A stretch of 8,051 nucleotides of DNA from contig JAEDJV010000114.1 of NCBI GenBank assembly GCA_016296165.1, positions 1-8,051 of the forward strand, in the 5' to 3' direction. A model generated the notes under the pieces. It made no database searches. It was not told the origin of the DNA and was given only the letters and a program-made list of their open reading frames with translations. Source of the stretch: Oscillospiraceae bacterium (GTDB lineage: Bacteria > Bacillota > Clostridia > Oscillospirales > Ruminococcaceae). Made by a program: the position numbers and the translations under genes. This document shows, one piece after another, positions 1 through 6,652 of this stretch (positions are counted from its first letter, which is position 1; every line of letters begins with the position of its first letter).

Positions 1-2193
1 AAATTCTATTTCTTTGAGAACACGAAGATCAGGCTCTGCGTATTTTATTATTATATCTGAAAGTTCATTTCTCTTTTCTTCTGTAATTTCTTCAGCTTTC
101 ATAACAATATTCAGCATTTCCTGCCTGATATCCTGACATCTCGCAGACCAGTACACAGCTGATTTTTCCGTTATAACTGCTATAGCCTCATCATTTGTTT
201 GCGTATAGTCATCAGTCAGAATAGAGATTATTTTATCAGCTGTAATTCGTTCAACGTTTTCCTGGGCATCTCTCAGATCAGATGATTTACCAAACGACGA
301 TTTTACCATATTCGAAATATCTTTCACAGAGTTTCCGAGAGAACTTATCCCATCATCAACAACAGTTGATTTAATTTTACTGCCGAGGTTCTTCCAGGAT
401 TCACTCTTAACAGACTGCTGCAGAGCAAAGTTTGTTTCTGACTTGACTTCTTCTGTTACTTTTGCATCAAGATCCTGAAGTTCAGAAACACTGTGATGTT
501 TACATACATCAGGTTTAAGTTCAGCCATTTCCTTTTTGTAATTGTCAAGATAAATATTACTGAGTTCTTCATTTCTGGATTCAATCTTTTCAACAAATAC
601 AGCTTTTTCAGTATCAAGCTGCCTTTGCCTCTGATTCTTTGATGTTTCGAGATTTGCTTTTTTCTCTTCAATACTTTCAAATGAAATATCTACTACTCTC
701 CGCAGGAAAAGAAGAGACTGCCAGCATTTATTGTATGAAGAATATTTTTCTGCAAACGAATTAATTTCATTTTCAATCCAGTATAGTCCGCTGTTTGCAT
801 ATATGAGATTTTCAGCCTGCTCAGACCTGGCAACGGATTTAGCTTTTATCTGCTCAGAGAGAATATTAAAATCATAAAGCCTTGTATAATAAGGTGAATC
901 CGGATCATTATAATCTTCTGAAGTTGTTCTGTATATCTTTCCATAATACCTGTTTTCGAATTTACCCTCATTTTTTGATCCCAGTCCAAGAATAGAAGAT
1001 ACAAAATACAGACCTTCAGAATAAATATTTTTTGGAATCGCCTGATTAAGAACCACTTCCTCAGAGAAATGTTTTTTGTCAAGATTAGCAACATCAGCCT
1101 TATTTACAATAATCATTGTGAACCGGCTGTCAAGTTCCTCCATTTCCTTTATTTCGTTACAGAGCTTATCATTGTCAACGCTGTCAAGTGTATTGTATTC
1201 CGACACATATAGCGGAATACCATTAGAAAGATTCGCCATAGCTTTTTTCAGGACAAGAATATGCTGATCATTTGTAGCAGAATTTGATCCTGGAGTATCA
1301 AAAATCACGTATCTTTCGGCTTTTTCTCCAAATACTCCGTTTGGATTAAACGGTGTTGTTATCTGAATGATATCATCCAGTAATTCATCATGAGTTTCCT
1401 TATCATAATAATTGATTATCTCAAGACATTTTGCAAGACGTTTAACCGGATTCCATTCCTCAACAGCCTGCATAGCTTCATTAAATTTTACAAAGAGCGG
1501 TGAAGTACTATTGAATGAAAAAAAATTGTATCCATCATCTTCAAAATGCAGAACGCTTTTGGTTCCATTATACAAAAAACTTATTGTGGCTTTATTACAG
1601 CTGTCAGAGGGACGAATTTCATGTATTTTAGCAGTCAGAGATTCATCTCCGCTTGGTAATACTTCATAACCTATAAGTGCATTAATAAATGTGGATTTAC
1701 CAGAACTGTAATTACCTACAACGCAAAGCGGTATAACTTCTTTTGATACATCATCAAACTTTTTACGTTCCTTAACTATTTTTTCTGTATCACGTGCAGT
1801 TTCAGTTATCAGTGGTCTCATAAGCTTAAAGATATTCTTAACATCCGGAAGAATATCACGGGCATTCTTAAGCCGAAGAGCAGACTGACTTACTTCTACT
1901 CTGCTTTCATAATATTCTGATGAACATACAGATTTTAGTTCATCAAATTCATCTTCTGTTCCTTCAAACACAATTTCAATTTTCGATGAAGAAAGCTTGT
2001 AATCTCTTATGATAATATCTACTATCTTCTTTACTTTAAAAGGGAAAAAGCTGTCAGTATATTCTGTACACAGAAGTTCACTGTTAGCGTCATTGTGTAA
2101 ATTAACCGGAATCCAGTCATCTCCCTGCTCATCCCACTTTTTATATGTAATCTTATTTTTATACGGGTTGCTTACAATTTTAATTTTTGGCAT
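1..2193 (-). CDS. Dynamin-like GTPase, 3' end beyond the window
   Basis: The minus strand is open without a stop from the ATG at 2193-2191 to the edge, giving 731 codons and no C-terminus. GGGGGA at 2210-2205, 11 bases upstream, is the ribosome site. GTPase motifs are clear: G1/P-loop GNYSSGKST at residues 160-168, a G2-like Thr in SLTAK (about 187), G3 DTPG at 299-302 and G4 NKAD at 364-367. A conserved-looking block, YFVSSILGLGSK, lies near 396-407. About 110 residues precede the GTPase domain, as in many Firmicute dynamin-family proteins. Residues 500-560 are charged and look coiled-coil. Residues 602-636 are Gly/Ser-rich and amphipathic and could form a membrane-contact tip (inference). 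No transmembrane helix is visible. Dynamin-family GTPases couple GTP hydrolysis to self-assembly and membrane remodelling, usually at the inner face of the plasma membrane. The gene is divergent from the HTH-like and kinase-STAND genes and has its own strong promoter. The family call is firm; the target is unknown. Confidence 0.93.
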   Translation of the reverse strand, partial: MPKIKIVSNPYKNKITYKKWDEQGDDWIPVNLHNDANSELLCTEYTDSFFPFKVKKIVDIIIRDYKLSSSKIEIVFEGTEDEFDELKSVCSSEYYESRVEVSQSALRLKNARDILPDVKNIFKLMRPLITETARDTEKIVKERKKFDDVSKEVIPLCVVGNYSSGKSTFINALIGYEVLPSGDESLTAKIHEIRPSDSCNKATISFLYNGTKSVLHFEDDGYNFFSFNSTSPLFVKFNEAMQAVEEWNPVKRLAKCLEIINYYDKETHDELLDDIIQITTPFNPNGVFGEKAERYVIFDTPGSNSATNDQHILVLKKAMANLSNGIPLYVSEYNTLDSVDNDKLCNEIKEMEELDSRFTMIIVNKADVANLDKKHFSEEVVLNQAIPKNIYSEGLYFVSSILGLGSKNEGKFENRYYGKIYRTTSEDYNDPDSPYYTRLYDFNILSEQIKAKSVARSEQAENLIYANSGLYWIENEINSFAEKYSSYNKCWQSLLFLRRVVDISFESIEEKKANLETSKNQRQRQLDTEKAVFVEKIESRNEELSNIYLDNYKKEMAELKPDVCKHHSVSELQDLDAKVTEEVKSETNFALQQSVKSESWKNLGSKIKSTVVDDGISSLGNSVKDISNMVKSSFGKSSDLRDAQENVERITADKIISILTDDYTQTNDEAIAVITEKSAVYWSARCQDIRQEMLNIVMKAEEITEEKRNELSDIIIKYAEPDLRVLKEIEF

Positions 2194-2271
2194 TTTTAAA
2201 CAAATCCCCCAATCCATGTATCTATCAGTTTCATTATTCATGTTTAAAAAAAGAACATTAAATATACTATA

Positions 2272-2300
2272 ATTTTATCACCATATAGCAAAATTGTCAA
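2272..2300 (-). promoter_or_regulatory. Sigma-A promoter for the dynamin-like gene
   Basis: On the minus strand a perfect -35 box TTGACA (2300-2295) is followed by a 17-base spacer and the -10 box TAAAAT (2277-2272), preceded by TGA as an extended -10 element. The predicted start near 2265 gives a leader of about 70 bases before the ATG at 2193. Box quality and spacing suggest strong basal expression. Confidence 0.8.
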
Positions 2301-2402
2301 GTATATTAAATAAACGCACCTATAATATATTTGTTTTTACTAAACGGCAATAATTTCCCCGATAAAATATATTCTAATATTCCTGTCATTTTAATCTTCT
2401 TT

Positions 2403-2433
2403 CCCACACCTCCATTCTATCACCCTCCCACCC
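2403..2433 (-). other. G-run cluster, possible G-quadruplex, within promoter copy 1
   Basis: The minus strand reads GGGTGGGAGGG at 2433-2423 with a fourth GGG at 2405-2403. Three tracts have one-base loops and the fourth lies 17 bases away, so a four-stranded fold is possible but not ideal. The tracts fall between the motif and the -10-like box of promoter copy 1. Confidence 0.3.
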
Positions 2434-2454
2434 GACAATATAAAAATGCATTCC
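2414..2454 (-). promoter_or_regulatory. Motif-type promoter, copy 1 (leftward)
   Basis: On the minus strand GGAATGCATTTTTATA runs from 2454 to 2439. A -10-like TAGAAT sits at 2419-2414, starting 34 bases after the first base of GAATGC (2453) and preceded by TGA, an extended -10. There is no TTGACA-like -35 box; the expected -35 position falls in the AT end of the motif. If active it would add a second, regulated promoter for the dynamin gene with a leader of about 210 bases. The same motif copy also lies 12 bases upstream of the rightward -35 box, so it could instead act as an operator for the HTH-like gene. The call rests on the two other copies having the same geometry. Confidence 0.5.
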
Positions 2455-2466
2455 ACCTCCTCCACC

Positions 2467-2495
2467 TTGACAACACAGACCAAATATCATATAAT
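2467..2495 (+). promoter_or_regulatory. Consensus sigma-A promoter for the HTH-like gene
   Basis: TTGACA (2467-2472), a 17-base spacer and TATAAT (2490-2495) form a perfect textbook promoter. Transcription should begin near 2502, leaving a leader of about 35 bases before the ATG at 2538. This placement also argues against any start codon upstream of 2500. Confidence 0.88.
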
Positions 2496-2537
2496 TCTCA
2501 GTATACACCCCAAACAATAAACCAGCGAGGAAAAGAA

Positions 2538-3674
2538 ATGAATAACGACAATATCATACCGGAACCGGAACGTGGTGCCATGACGGAAATCATCTTCGAT
2601 ACCACCTGTTTCAGTGAACCGGCAGATCCTTTCAGTGCAGAGGATGTAAATAAAGCTATTGAGCAGGCTGTTGAGCTGGATGAACGTCCTGTGTTTCTGG
2701 AAGGTCTGTCCGAAAGGCTTAACCGGCTTGGAATCAGATGTGTTGCTGATGACACAGATATAATCCTTAAAGAAATGAAGAACAGGTACAGAAATATTCT
2801 CGGAAAATCTATGCCAAAAGCTGTAAGGAACTGGATCGGAGGTACAACGCCGGGACTTACAAATCACATAAATAACTACGATATCTGCTATGCTCTTGAA
2901 ATGGATTTTCATCAGACGGCAGAATTCTTTCAGAAGCATTTTCTGACTCTTCCCTGGAACTGCAAAAATAAAACAGATGCAGTATTTCTATGGTGTCTGT
3001 GGCATAAAAAACCTTATTCTGCTGTTCAAACAATGCTTGAGGAAACGAAGTGTTTTGTATCTCAGGAAAATGTACATACATCCACATCGCAGATACTGGC
3101 AAGTATTATTTCGGAAAATGATGAAGAGAAATTTCTGAAATATCTCTCCGGGCACTGCTATGAAAATGAGCAGCAGTTTCAGATGGCCAGAAATATTATT
3201 AAGAAGGAAACGGAAACGGTAAAAAAGATTATCAGCGAAGATGAAGCATATAACGTAATTTCAAAAGACAGGCTGAACAGCCTTACGATTGAAGCAATAC
3301 TCGGATACAGATATCAGGGCTCTGAATCTCCAAGAAACAGAAAATCTCTGAAGAAACTTCCCGTACGTTTTCGTGAATCACTTCCGAATGACGTTACTCT
3401 CGGTAAAATACTGAATGATGAAAAAGCATCCTATGAGACACTTCGCAAGACACTTATACTGCTGAAACTGTTCACATTTTACTACGATGCAGAAAATACG
3501 GATGAAAATATAATAGCTCAGAATCTGATGGATTTTTATGACGAACTTAATCTGGTGCTTTCGGACTGCGGATTTGCACGCATTTATCCGGCTCACCCAT
3601 TTGACTGTCTGATACTTTACTGTGCAAATTCCTATGATCCGGTACTTACTCTCAGTTACATAAATGAATTCTGA
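2538..3674 (+). CDS. Helical protein with HTH-like segment, partner of the kinase-STAND gene
   Basis: This is a 378-residue soluble protein. The ATG at 2538 is chosen because GAGGA at 2527-2531 lies 6 bases upstream and the promoter at 2467-2495 would start transcripts downstream of any earlier in-frame ATG. Residues 92-136, containing PKAVRNWIGG and then YDICYALEMDFHQTAEFF, resemble the helix pattern of Cro/C1-type HTH domains: a recognition-like helix, then a hydrophobic helix with an ALxxD turn. A similar helical block appears at 333-376 (ELNLVLSDCGF, then HPFDCLILYCANSYDP). The middle (about 190-330) is helical and charged. There is no membrane segment or catalytic motif. I recall similar proteins in Ruminococcus and Lachnospiraceae without a known function. 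It lies 58 bases upstream of the kinase-STAND gene on the same strand and is probably partly co-transcribed with it. DNA binding is inferred only. Confidence 0.8.
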   Translation: MNNDNIIPEPERGAMTEIIFDTTCFSEPADPFSAEDVNKAIEQAVELDERPVFLEGLSERLNRLGIRCVADDTDIILKEMKNRYRNILGKSMPKAVRNWIGGTTPGLTNHINNYDICYALEMDFHQTAEFFQKHFLTLPWNCKNKTDAVFLWCLWHKKPYSAVQTMLEETKCFVSQENVHTSTSQILASIISENDEEKFLKYLSGHCYENEQQFQMARNIIKKETETVKKIISEDEAYNVISKDRLNSLTIEAILGYRYQGSESPRNRKSLKKLPVRFRESLPNDVTLGKILNDEKASYETLRKTLILLKLFTFYYDAENTDENIIAQNLMDFYDELNLVLSDCGFARIYPAHPFDCLILYCANSYDPVLTLSYINEF

Positions 3675-3714
3675 GAATGCATTTTTATAATTCAGAAATT
3701 CAATAACCTATAAT
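3675..3714 (+). promoter_or_regulatory. Motif-type promoter, copy 2, before the kinase-STAND gene
   Basis: GAATGCATTTTTATAA occupies 3675-3690, directly after the stop codon of the HTH-like gene. A perfect -10 box TATAAT is at 3709-3714, starting 34 bases after the motif start. The expected -35 position (3686-3691) reads TATAAT, a poor -35, so an activator or special sigma factor is suggested. Predicted transcription would start near 3721, giving a very short leader that still includes the ribosome site at 3724-3729. The motif lies in the loop of an imperfect inverted repeat (GAATTCTGA at 3666-3674 against TCAGAAATTC at 3692-3701). Confidence 0.6.
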
Positions 3715-3723
3715 AATCATGAA

Positions 3724-3729
3724 GGGAGG
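3724..3729 (+). promoter_or_regulatory. Strong ribosome site with ambiguous start (ATG 3733 or GTG 3739)
   Basis: GGGAGG ends only 3 bases before the ATG at 3733, which is unusually close, but 9 bases before the in-frame GTG at 3739 (codon 3). The GTG is therefore a serious alternative start and would shorten the protein by two residues, with no effect on any domain. Confidence 0.6.
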
Positions 3730-3732
3730 ATT

Positions 3733-6522
3733 ATGACCGTGGATATTATATTACATGAAGGCGCTGTGATCACCTCCGGTGAATGCACATACCGGATACT
3801 AAGATGTGTCGGACGCGGTGCATCGGCTGTGGCGTACATGGCCGAATGCAGTTCATCAGGAATTACCACCGCCTGCATACTTAAGGAATACAATCCTGCA
3901 GGTCTGGCTGTTTCAAGAAATGAAGACCTGTCACTCACCTGCAGCAGCGATGAAGATTTCAGAAACGGTATGAAAAGGTTTCTTCAGTCAGGTTACAGAC
4001 AGAATGAAATTCGTCAGAGAACAAATATGCGTAACCAGACTCCGCCGGTAAGCAGAATTTTTGAAGCAAACGGAACAGCATATATTGATGTGACCTGCTA
4101 CGACGGAACTACACTTGATAAACTCACTGGACTTACTCTTGCGGAGTATACGGAAATTCTTCTTTCAGCTGCCAAAAATGTTTCTGCCTGTCACAGTTCC
4201 GGATGTCTGTGTCTTGACCTGAAACCGGAAAATATCTTCGTGATGCTTGATTCCGTCGGAAAGCCTGTTACACAGCTTGTGGAATTCATTGATTTTGACA
4301 GTGTGCGTACCGCAAACAGTACGGAAAAATATATGTACTATACACGTGAATGGGCTGCACCGGAACAAAAGGATTCCTTTTCCTGCTCGAAAATCTGTGA
4401 AGCAACGGATATCTATACTCTCGGTGAGCTTGCATTCAGTATTTATTTTGGGAGGCATTCAGAAGATTCTGAACACCGGGGATTTTCAAAGTATGATTTT
4501 GAAAAATGCAGGAAGGAATACAGAGCAGTACTTGCACGGCCTGCTGTACAGAAACTGCTGACAAAACTTTTCAGAAACACGCTCAGACCGTCAGTGTCAA
4601 ACCGTTTCTCATCGGTAAATGACGTTATTGCAATATTTGAAAAGCTTACAGAAGAAACTGAAAGAAAAGATTTTGTTGTGCCTGTTCTTCCACGTACATC
4701 ACCTTTCTTCACCGGAAGAAACAAAGAAATAAACTTCATTTCTGAAAATCTTGAAGAAAATGGTCTGGTATGGCTGTACGGAACAGGCGGAATCGGAAAA
4801 AGTACGATTGTACGAAACTATATTCACCGGAAAAAATCCGAATATGATATTGTAATTTATCTTGAATTCAACAACAGCATAATTAGTACGTTTACCGATG
4901 ACCGACAGCTTAAAATCAGTACGGTCAGAAAATCCCCGGAAGAATCCCGGCAAGAATATTTCAGCAGAAAACTTGAAATGCTGAAGGTTATCTGTGCTGA
5001 CATGGACGTTCTGTTCGTTGTTGATAATTTCGAAGGTCTGATTACACAGGAGTTCAGTGAACTTATAAACAACGGATGGGATACATTGGTTGTAAGCCGC
5101 AGAACTCCGCCTGAAAACAGCTTCATTTCCCTTGAAGTTACAGCAATATCAGAACCCGAAGATATATTCAGACTTATCAGCCTGAATCTTGGAAGAGGAC
5201 TTTCAAACAGGGAAAAAGAGTCCTTCAGTGAGATTATCAGACTTGTTGAAGGTCACACACTTGTACTTGAACTGATTGCAAGACAGATAAAATCTGAAAA
5301 TATCAGCGTTCAGGAGGCACTGGAGCTTATTGAAGAAAATGGTTTCTCTAAGTTTTCTGATGAAAAAATCAGCAATTACAAGGACAACAGTGAAATATAT
5401 GATACTCTCTCTGATATCATTTCTGCCCTCTTTGACAGAGGTGATATGAACGACAGATTCACCGTATACATGAAAATTCTGTCGCTTGCTGATTCCCGCG
5501 GACTGGATTGCTCAATTATACAGGATATCATAAAGCTTGAAGACAACAGCATTTTAAAAAAGCTTGCTGAAAACGGATGGATATATGAGGGAGATGTAAT
5601 CAGAGTCCACCCTGTAATTGCAGAGACTGTCCGTCAGTGGCCATGGCCGGATTCTGAAAGAGATATTGATGTAATGAAATACCACAAACGAATAATCTCC
5701 GTTTATGAAAGCATGGAAGACTATACACAGATAGTGAAAACTTCTGAACTCGCTGATGCCTATGCAGATCTCCATGAATCCGGAATCATAAATGCCATGG
5801 CACTTGATATGACGGGTTCGTTCTATGAGGCACTTCTCGGCGGAGCATATGATTCCTGTGATGAAGAAGATATAAAAATCATTAATTCTCTGAGAGAAAC
5901 AACGTTTCTTGCCGTCAGATACGCATCCGCTCCTCAGAACACAGAAGAAACAGAGCTCCTGTGTATGTACCTGCAGTCACTTGCCTCGGTGTATATTCGG
6001 ACATATCGGGATGGTGACGAGGAAATCATTAAGGAATGTATTAACCGTTCACGAGACCTGACAGATCCTGAATCCCAAAACTATAAAGATCTGCTCTGTA
6101 CTTTTATGATGGTTAATGCCTGGTATTTTACTGCAATAGAACCTGATAATGAAAAAGTACACGAATACATCGAAAAGGCGGCTGTTCTTGTAGCTGAGGC
6201 ATATACGAATGCTCTGGAGCTTATTGATATATTCTATATTCCGGCTGCCAGCTGCTGTTTTTCGCTTGGCGAATATGAAACTGCGGTTTCGCTGCTTTCC
6301 AAAGCAGCCAATATTTGCCGGTCGCATATGGATATACTGCAGTACGTCGACAAACTGGCTGAACTCCTCAGATGTCTCCTTGATGTGTATTTCGAAAATG
6401 ATGACCATGAAAAATGTACTGAACTAATTTCTGAAATAAATGAAATTAATGAAAAATACAGTAGTCAGGGAATTTACAGGGAAATCAATCCTGTAATCAC
6501 AGAAATGTATTATTCAGAATAA
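3733..6522 (+). CDS. Ser/Thr protein kinase - NB-ARC/STAND ATPase - TPR-like fusion
   Basis: This 929-residue protein is probably cytoplasmic, since no membrane segment is seen. Residues 19-305 form a Hanks-type kinase: glycine loop VGRGASAVAY (26-35), candidate ATP lysine K51 in CILKEY, catalytic loop LDLKPEN with D162 and N167, metal-binding D187 in DFD (DFG in most kinases), and APE at 209-211. The catalytic set looks intact. A boundary motif FTGRNKEI (326-333) precedes an NB-ARC/STAND ATPase: Walker A GTGGIGKST (350-358), Walker B LFVVDNF (427-433), sensor-like VVSRR (453-457), GLPL-like GHTLVLELIA (507-516), and a winged-helix end with an MHD-like VHP (625-627). Residues about 640-929 are helical and TPR-like (for example GEYETAVSLLSKAANIC, 846-862) and are probably the sensing or scaffold part. 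STAND proteins switch from ADP-bound inactive to ATP-bound oligomers on ligand binding. Here the kinase sits where NLR-like proteins carry their effector. The gene follows the HTH-like gene and has motif promoter copy 2. The trigger and substrate are unknown. Confidence 0.92.
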   Translation: MTVDIILHEGAVITSGECTYRILRCVGRGASAVAYMAECSSSGITTACILKEYNPAGLAVSRNEDLSLTCSSDEDFRNGMKRFLQSGYRQNEIRQRTNMRNQTPPVSRIFEANGTAYIDVTCYDGTTLDKLTGLTLAEYTEILLSAAKNVSACHSSGCLCLDLKPENIFVMLDSVGKPVTQLVEFIDFDSVRTANSTEKYMYYTREWAAPEQKDSFSCSKICEATDIYTLGELAFSIYFGRHSEDSEHRGFSKYDFEKCRKEYRAVLARPAVQKLLTKLFRNTLRPSVSNRFSSVNDVIAIFEKLTEETERKDFVVPVLPRTSPFFTGRNKEINFISENLEENGLVWLYGTGGIGKSTIVRNYIHRKKSEYDIVIYLEFNNSIISTFTDDRQLKISTVRKSPEESRQEYFSRKLEMLKVICADMDVLFVVDNFEGLITQEFSELINNGWDTLVVSRRTPPENSFISLEVTAISEPEDIFRLISLNLGRGLSNREKESFSEIIRLVEGHTLVLELIARQIKSENISVQEALELIEENGFSKFSDEKISNYKDNSEIYDTLSDIISALFDRGDMNDRFTVYMKILSLADSRGLDCSIIQDIIKLEDNSILKKLAENGWIYEGDVIRVHPVIAETVRQWPWPDSERDIDVMKYHKRIISVYESMEDYTQIVKTSELADAYADLHESGIINAMALDMTGSFYEALLGGAYDSCDEEDIKIINSLRETTFLAVRYASAPQNTEETELLCMYLQSLASVYIRTYRDGDEEIIKECINRSRDLTDPESQNYKDLLCTFMMVNAWYFTAIEPDNEKVHEYIEKAAVLVAEAYTNALELIDIFYIPAASCCFSLGEYETAVSLLSKAANICRSHMDILQYVDKLAELLRCLLDVYFENDDHEKCTELISEINEINEKYSSQGIYREINPVITEMYYSE

Positions 6523-6560
6523 TAGAAAACCGCAATCCAGGGTATTGTTTTTAACAGATG

Positions 6561-6600
6561 GAATGCATTTTTATAACCTCAGCTTTCTGTATGCTATACT
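6561..6600 (+). promoter_or_regulatory. Motif-type promoter, copy 3, before the DUF6591-like gene
   Basis: GAATGCATTTTTATAA (6561-6576) matches copy 2 base for base over 16 positions. TATACT (6595-6600), preceded by TGC as an extended -10, starts 34 bases after the motif start. No -35 consensus is present. The predicted start is near 6607, leaving a leader of about 46 bases before the ATG at 6653. Confidence 0.62.
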
Positions 6601-6610
6601 GTAATTACAG
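6599..6610. promoter_or_regulatory. 12-base perfect palindrome at the predicted transcription start
   Basis: CTGTAATTACAG is its own reverse complement. It overlaps the end of the TATACT -10 box and covers the predicted start site, the usual place for a dimeric repressor operator. Related 12-mers with one mismatch occur inside the kinase-STAND coding region (5612-5623 and 6491-6502), where they encode Pro-Val-Ile, so chance cannot be excluded. Confidence 0.35.
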
Positions 6611-6652
6611 AAAAAAATTCATACAGACTAAGTTCTGTGGGGAGGTTATTTT

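Larger units (their letters stand above)
2194..2537. promoter_or_regulatory. Divergent intergenic control region
   Basis: This 344-base gap separates the leftward dynamin gene from the rightward HTH-like gene. It holds two outward-facing sigma-A promoters (2272-2300 minus, 2467-2495 plus), one minus-strand copy of the locus motif with a -10-like hexamer (2414-2454), and a pyrimidine-rich plus strand from about 2400 to 2465 that is strikingly C-rich for this AT-rich DNA. The rightward frame remains open back to 2331, but that extension has a biased, non-conserved-looking composition and no ribosome site, so it is treated as non-coding. Confidence 0.75.

Noticed and set aside
2331..2537. An upstream in-frame extension of the HTH-like gene adding 69 residues
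   Set aside because: It has no ribosome site, runs through the consensus promoter at 2467-2495 and has a composition unlike the rest of the protein; the ATG at 2538 has a good ribosome site.
2487..2939. Minus-strand open frame of 150 codons opposite the HTH-like gene
   Set aside because: It overlaps a well-supported coding region, has no ribosome site or recognisable domain and reads as an antisense shadow.
3677..3706. Mini-gene starting MHFY at motif copy 2, with a similar one at copy 3 (6563 on)
   Set aside because: Neither has a ribosome site, the frames diverge at once after MHFY and the -10 box offset explains the conservation better at the DNA level.
6049..6408. Minus-strand open frame of 119 codons inside the kinase-STAND gene
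   Set aside because: It is antisense to the TPR-like region, with no domain, promoter or ribosome site.
6533..6552. Possible terminator after the kinase-STAND gene (CAAT/ATTG followed by a T-run)
   Set aside because: The stem is only four AT-rich pairs with poor extension, too weak to call; read-through into the next gene remains possible.
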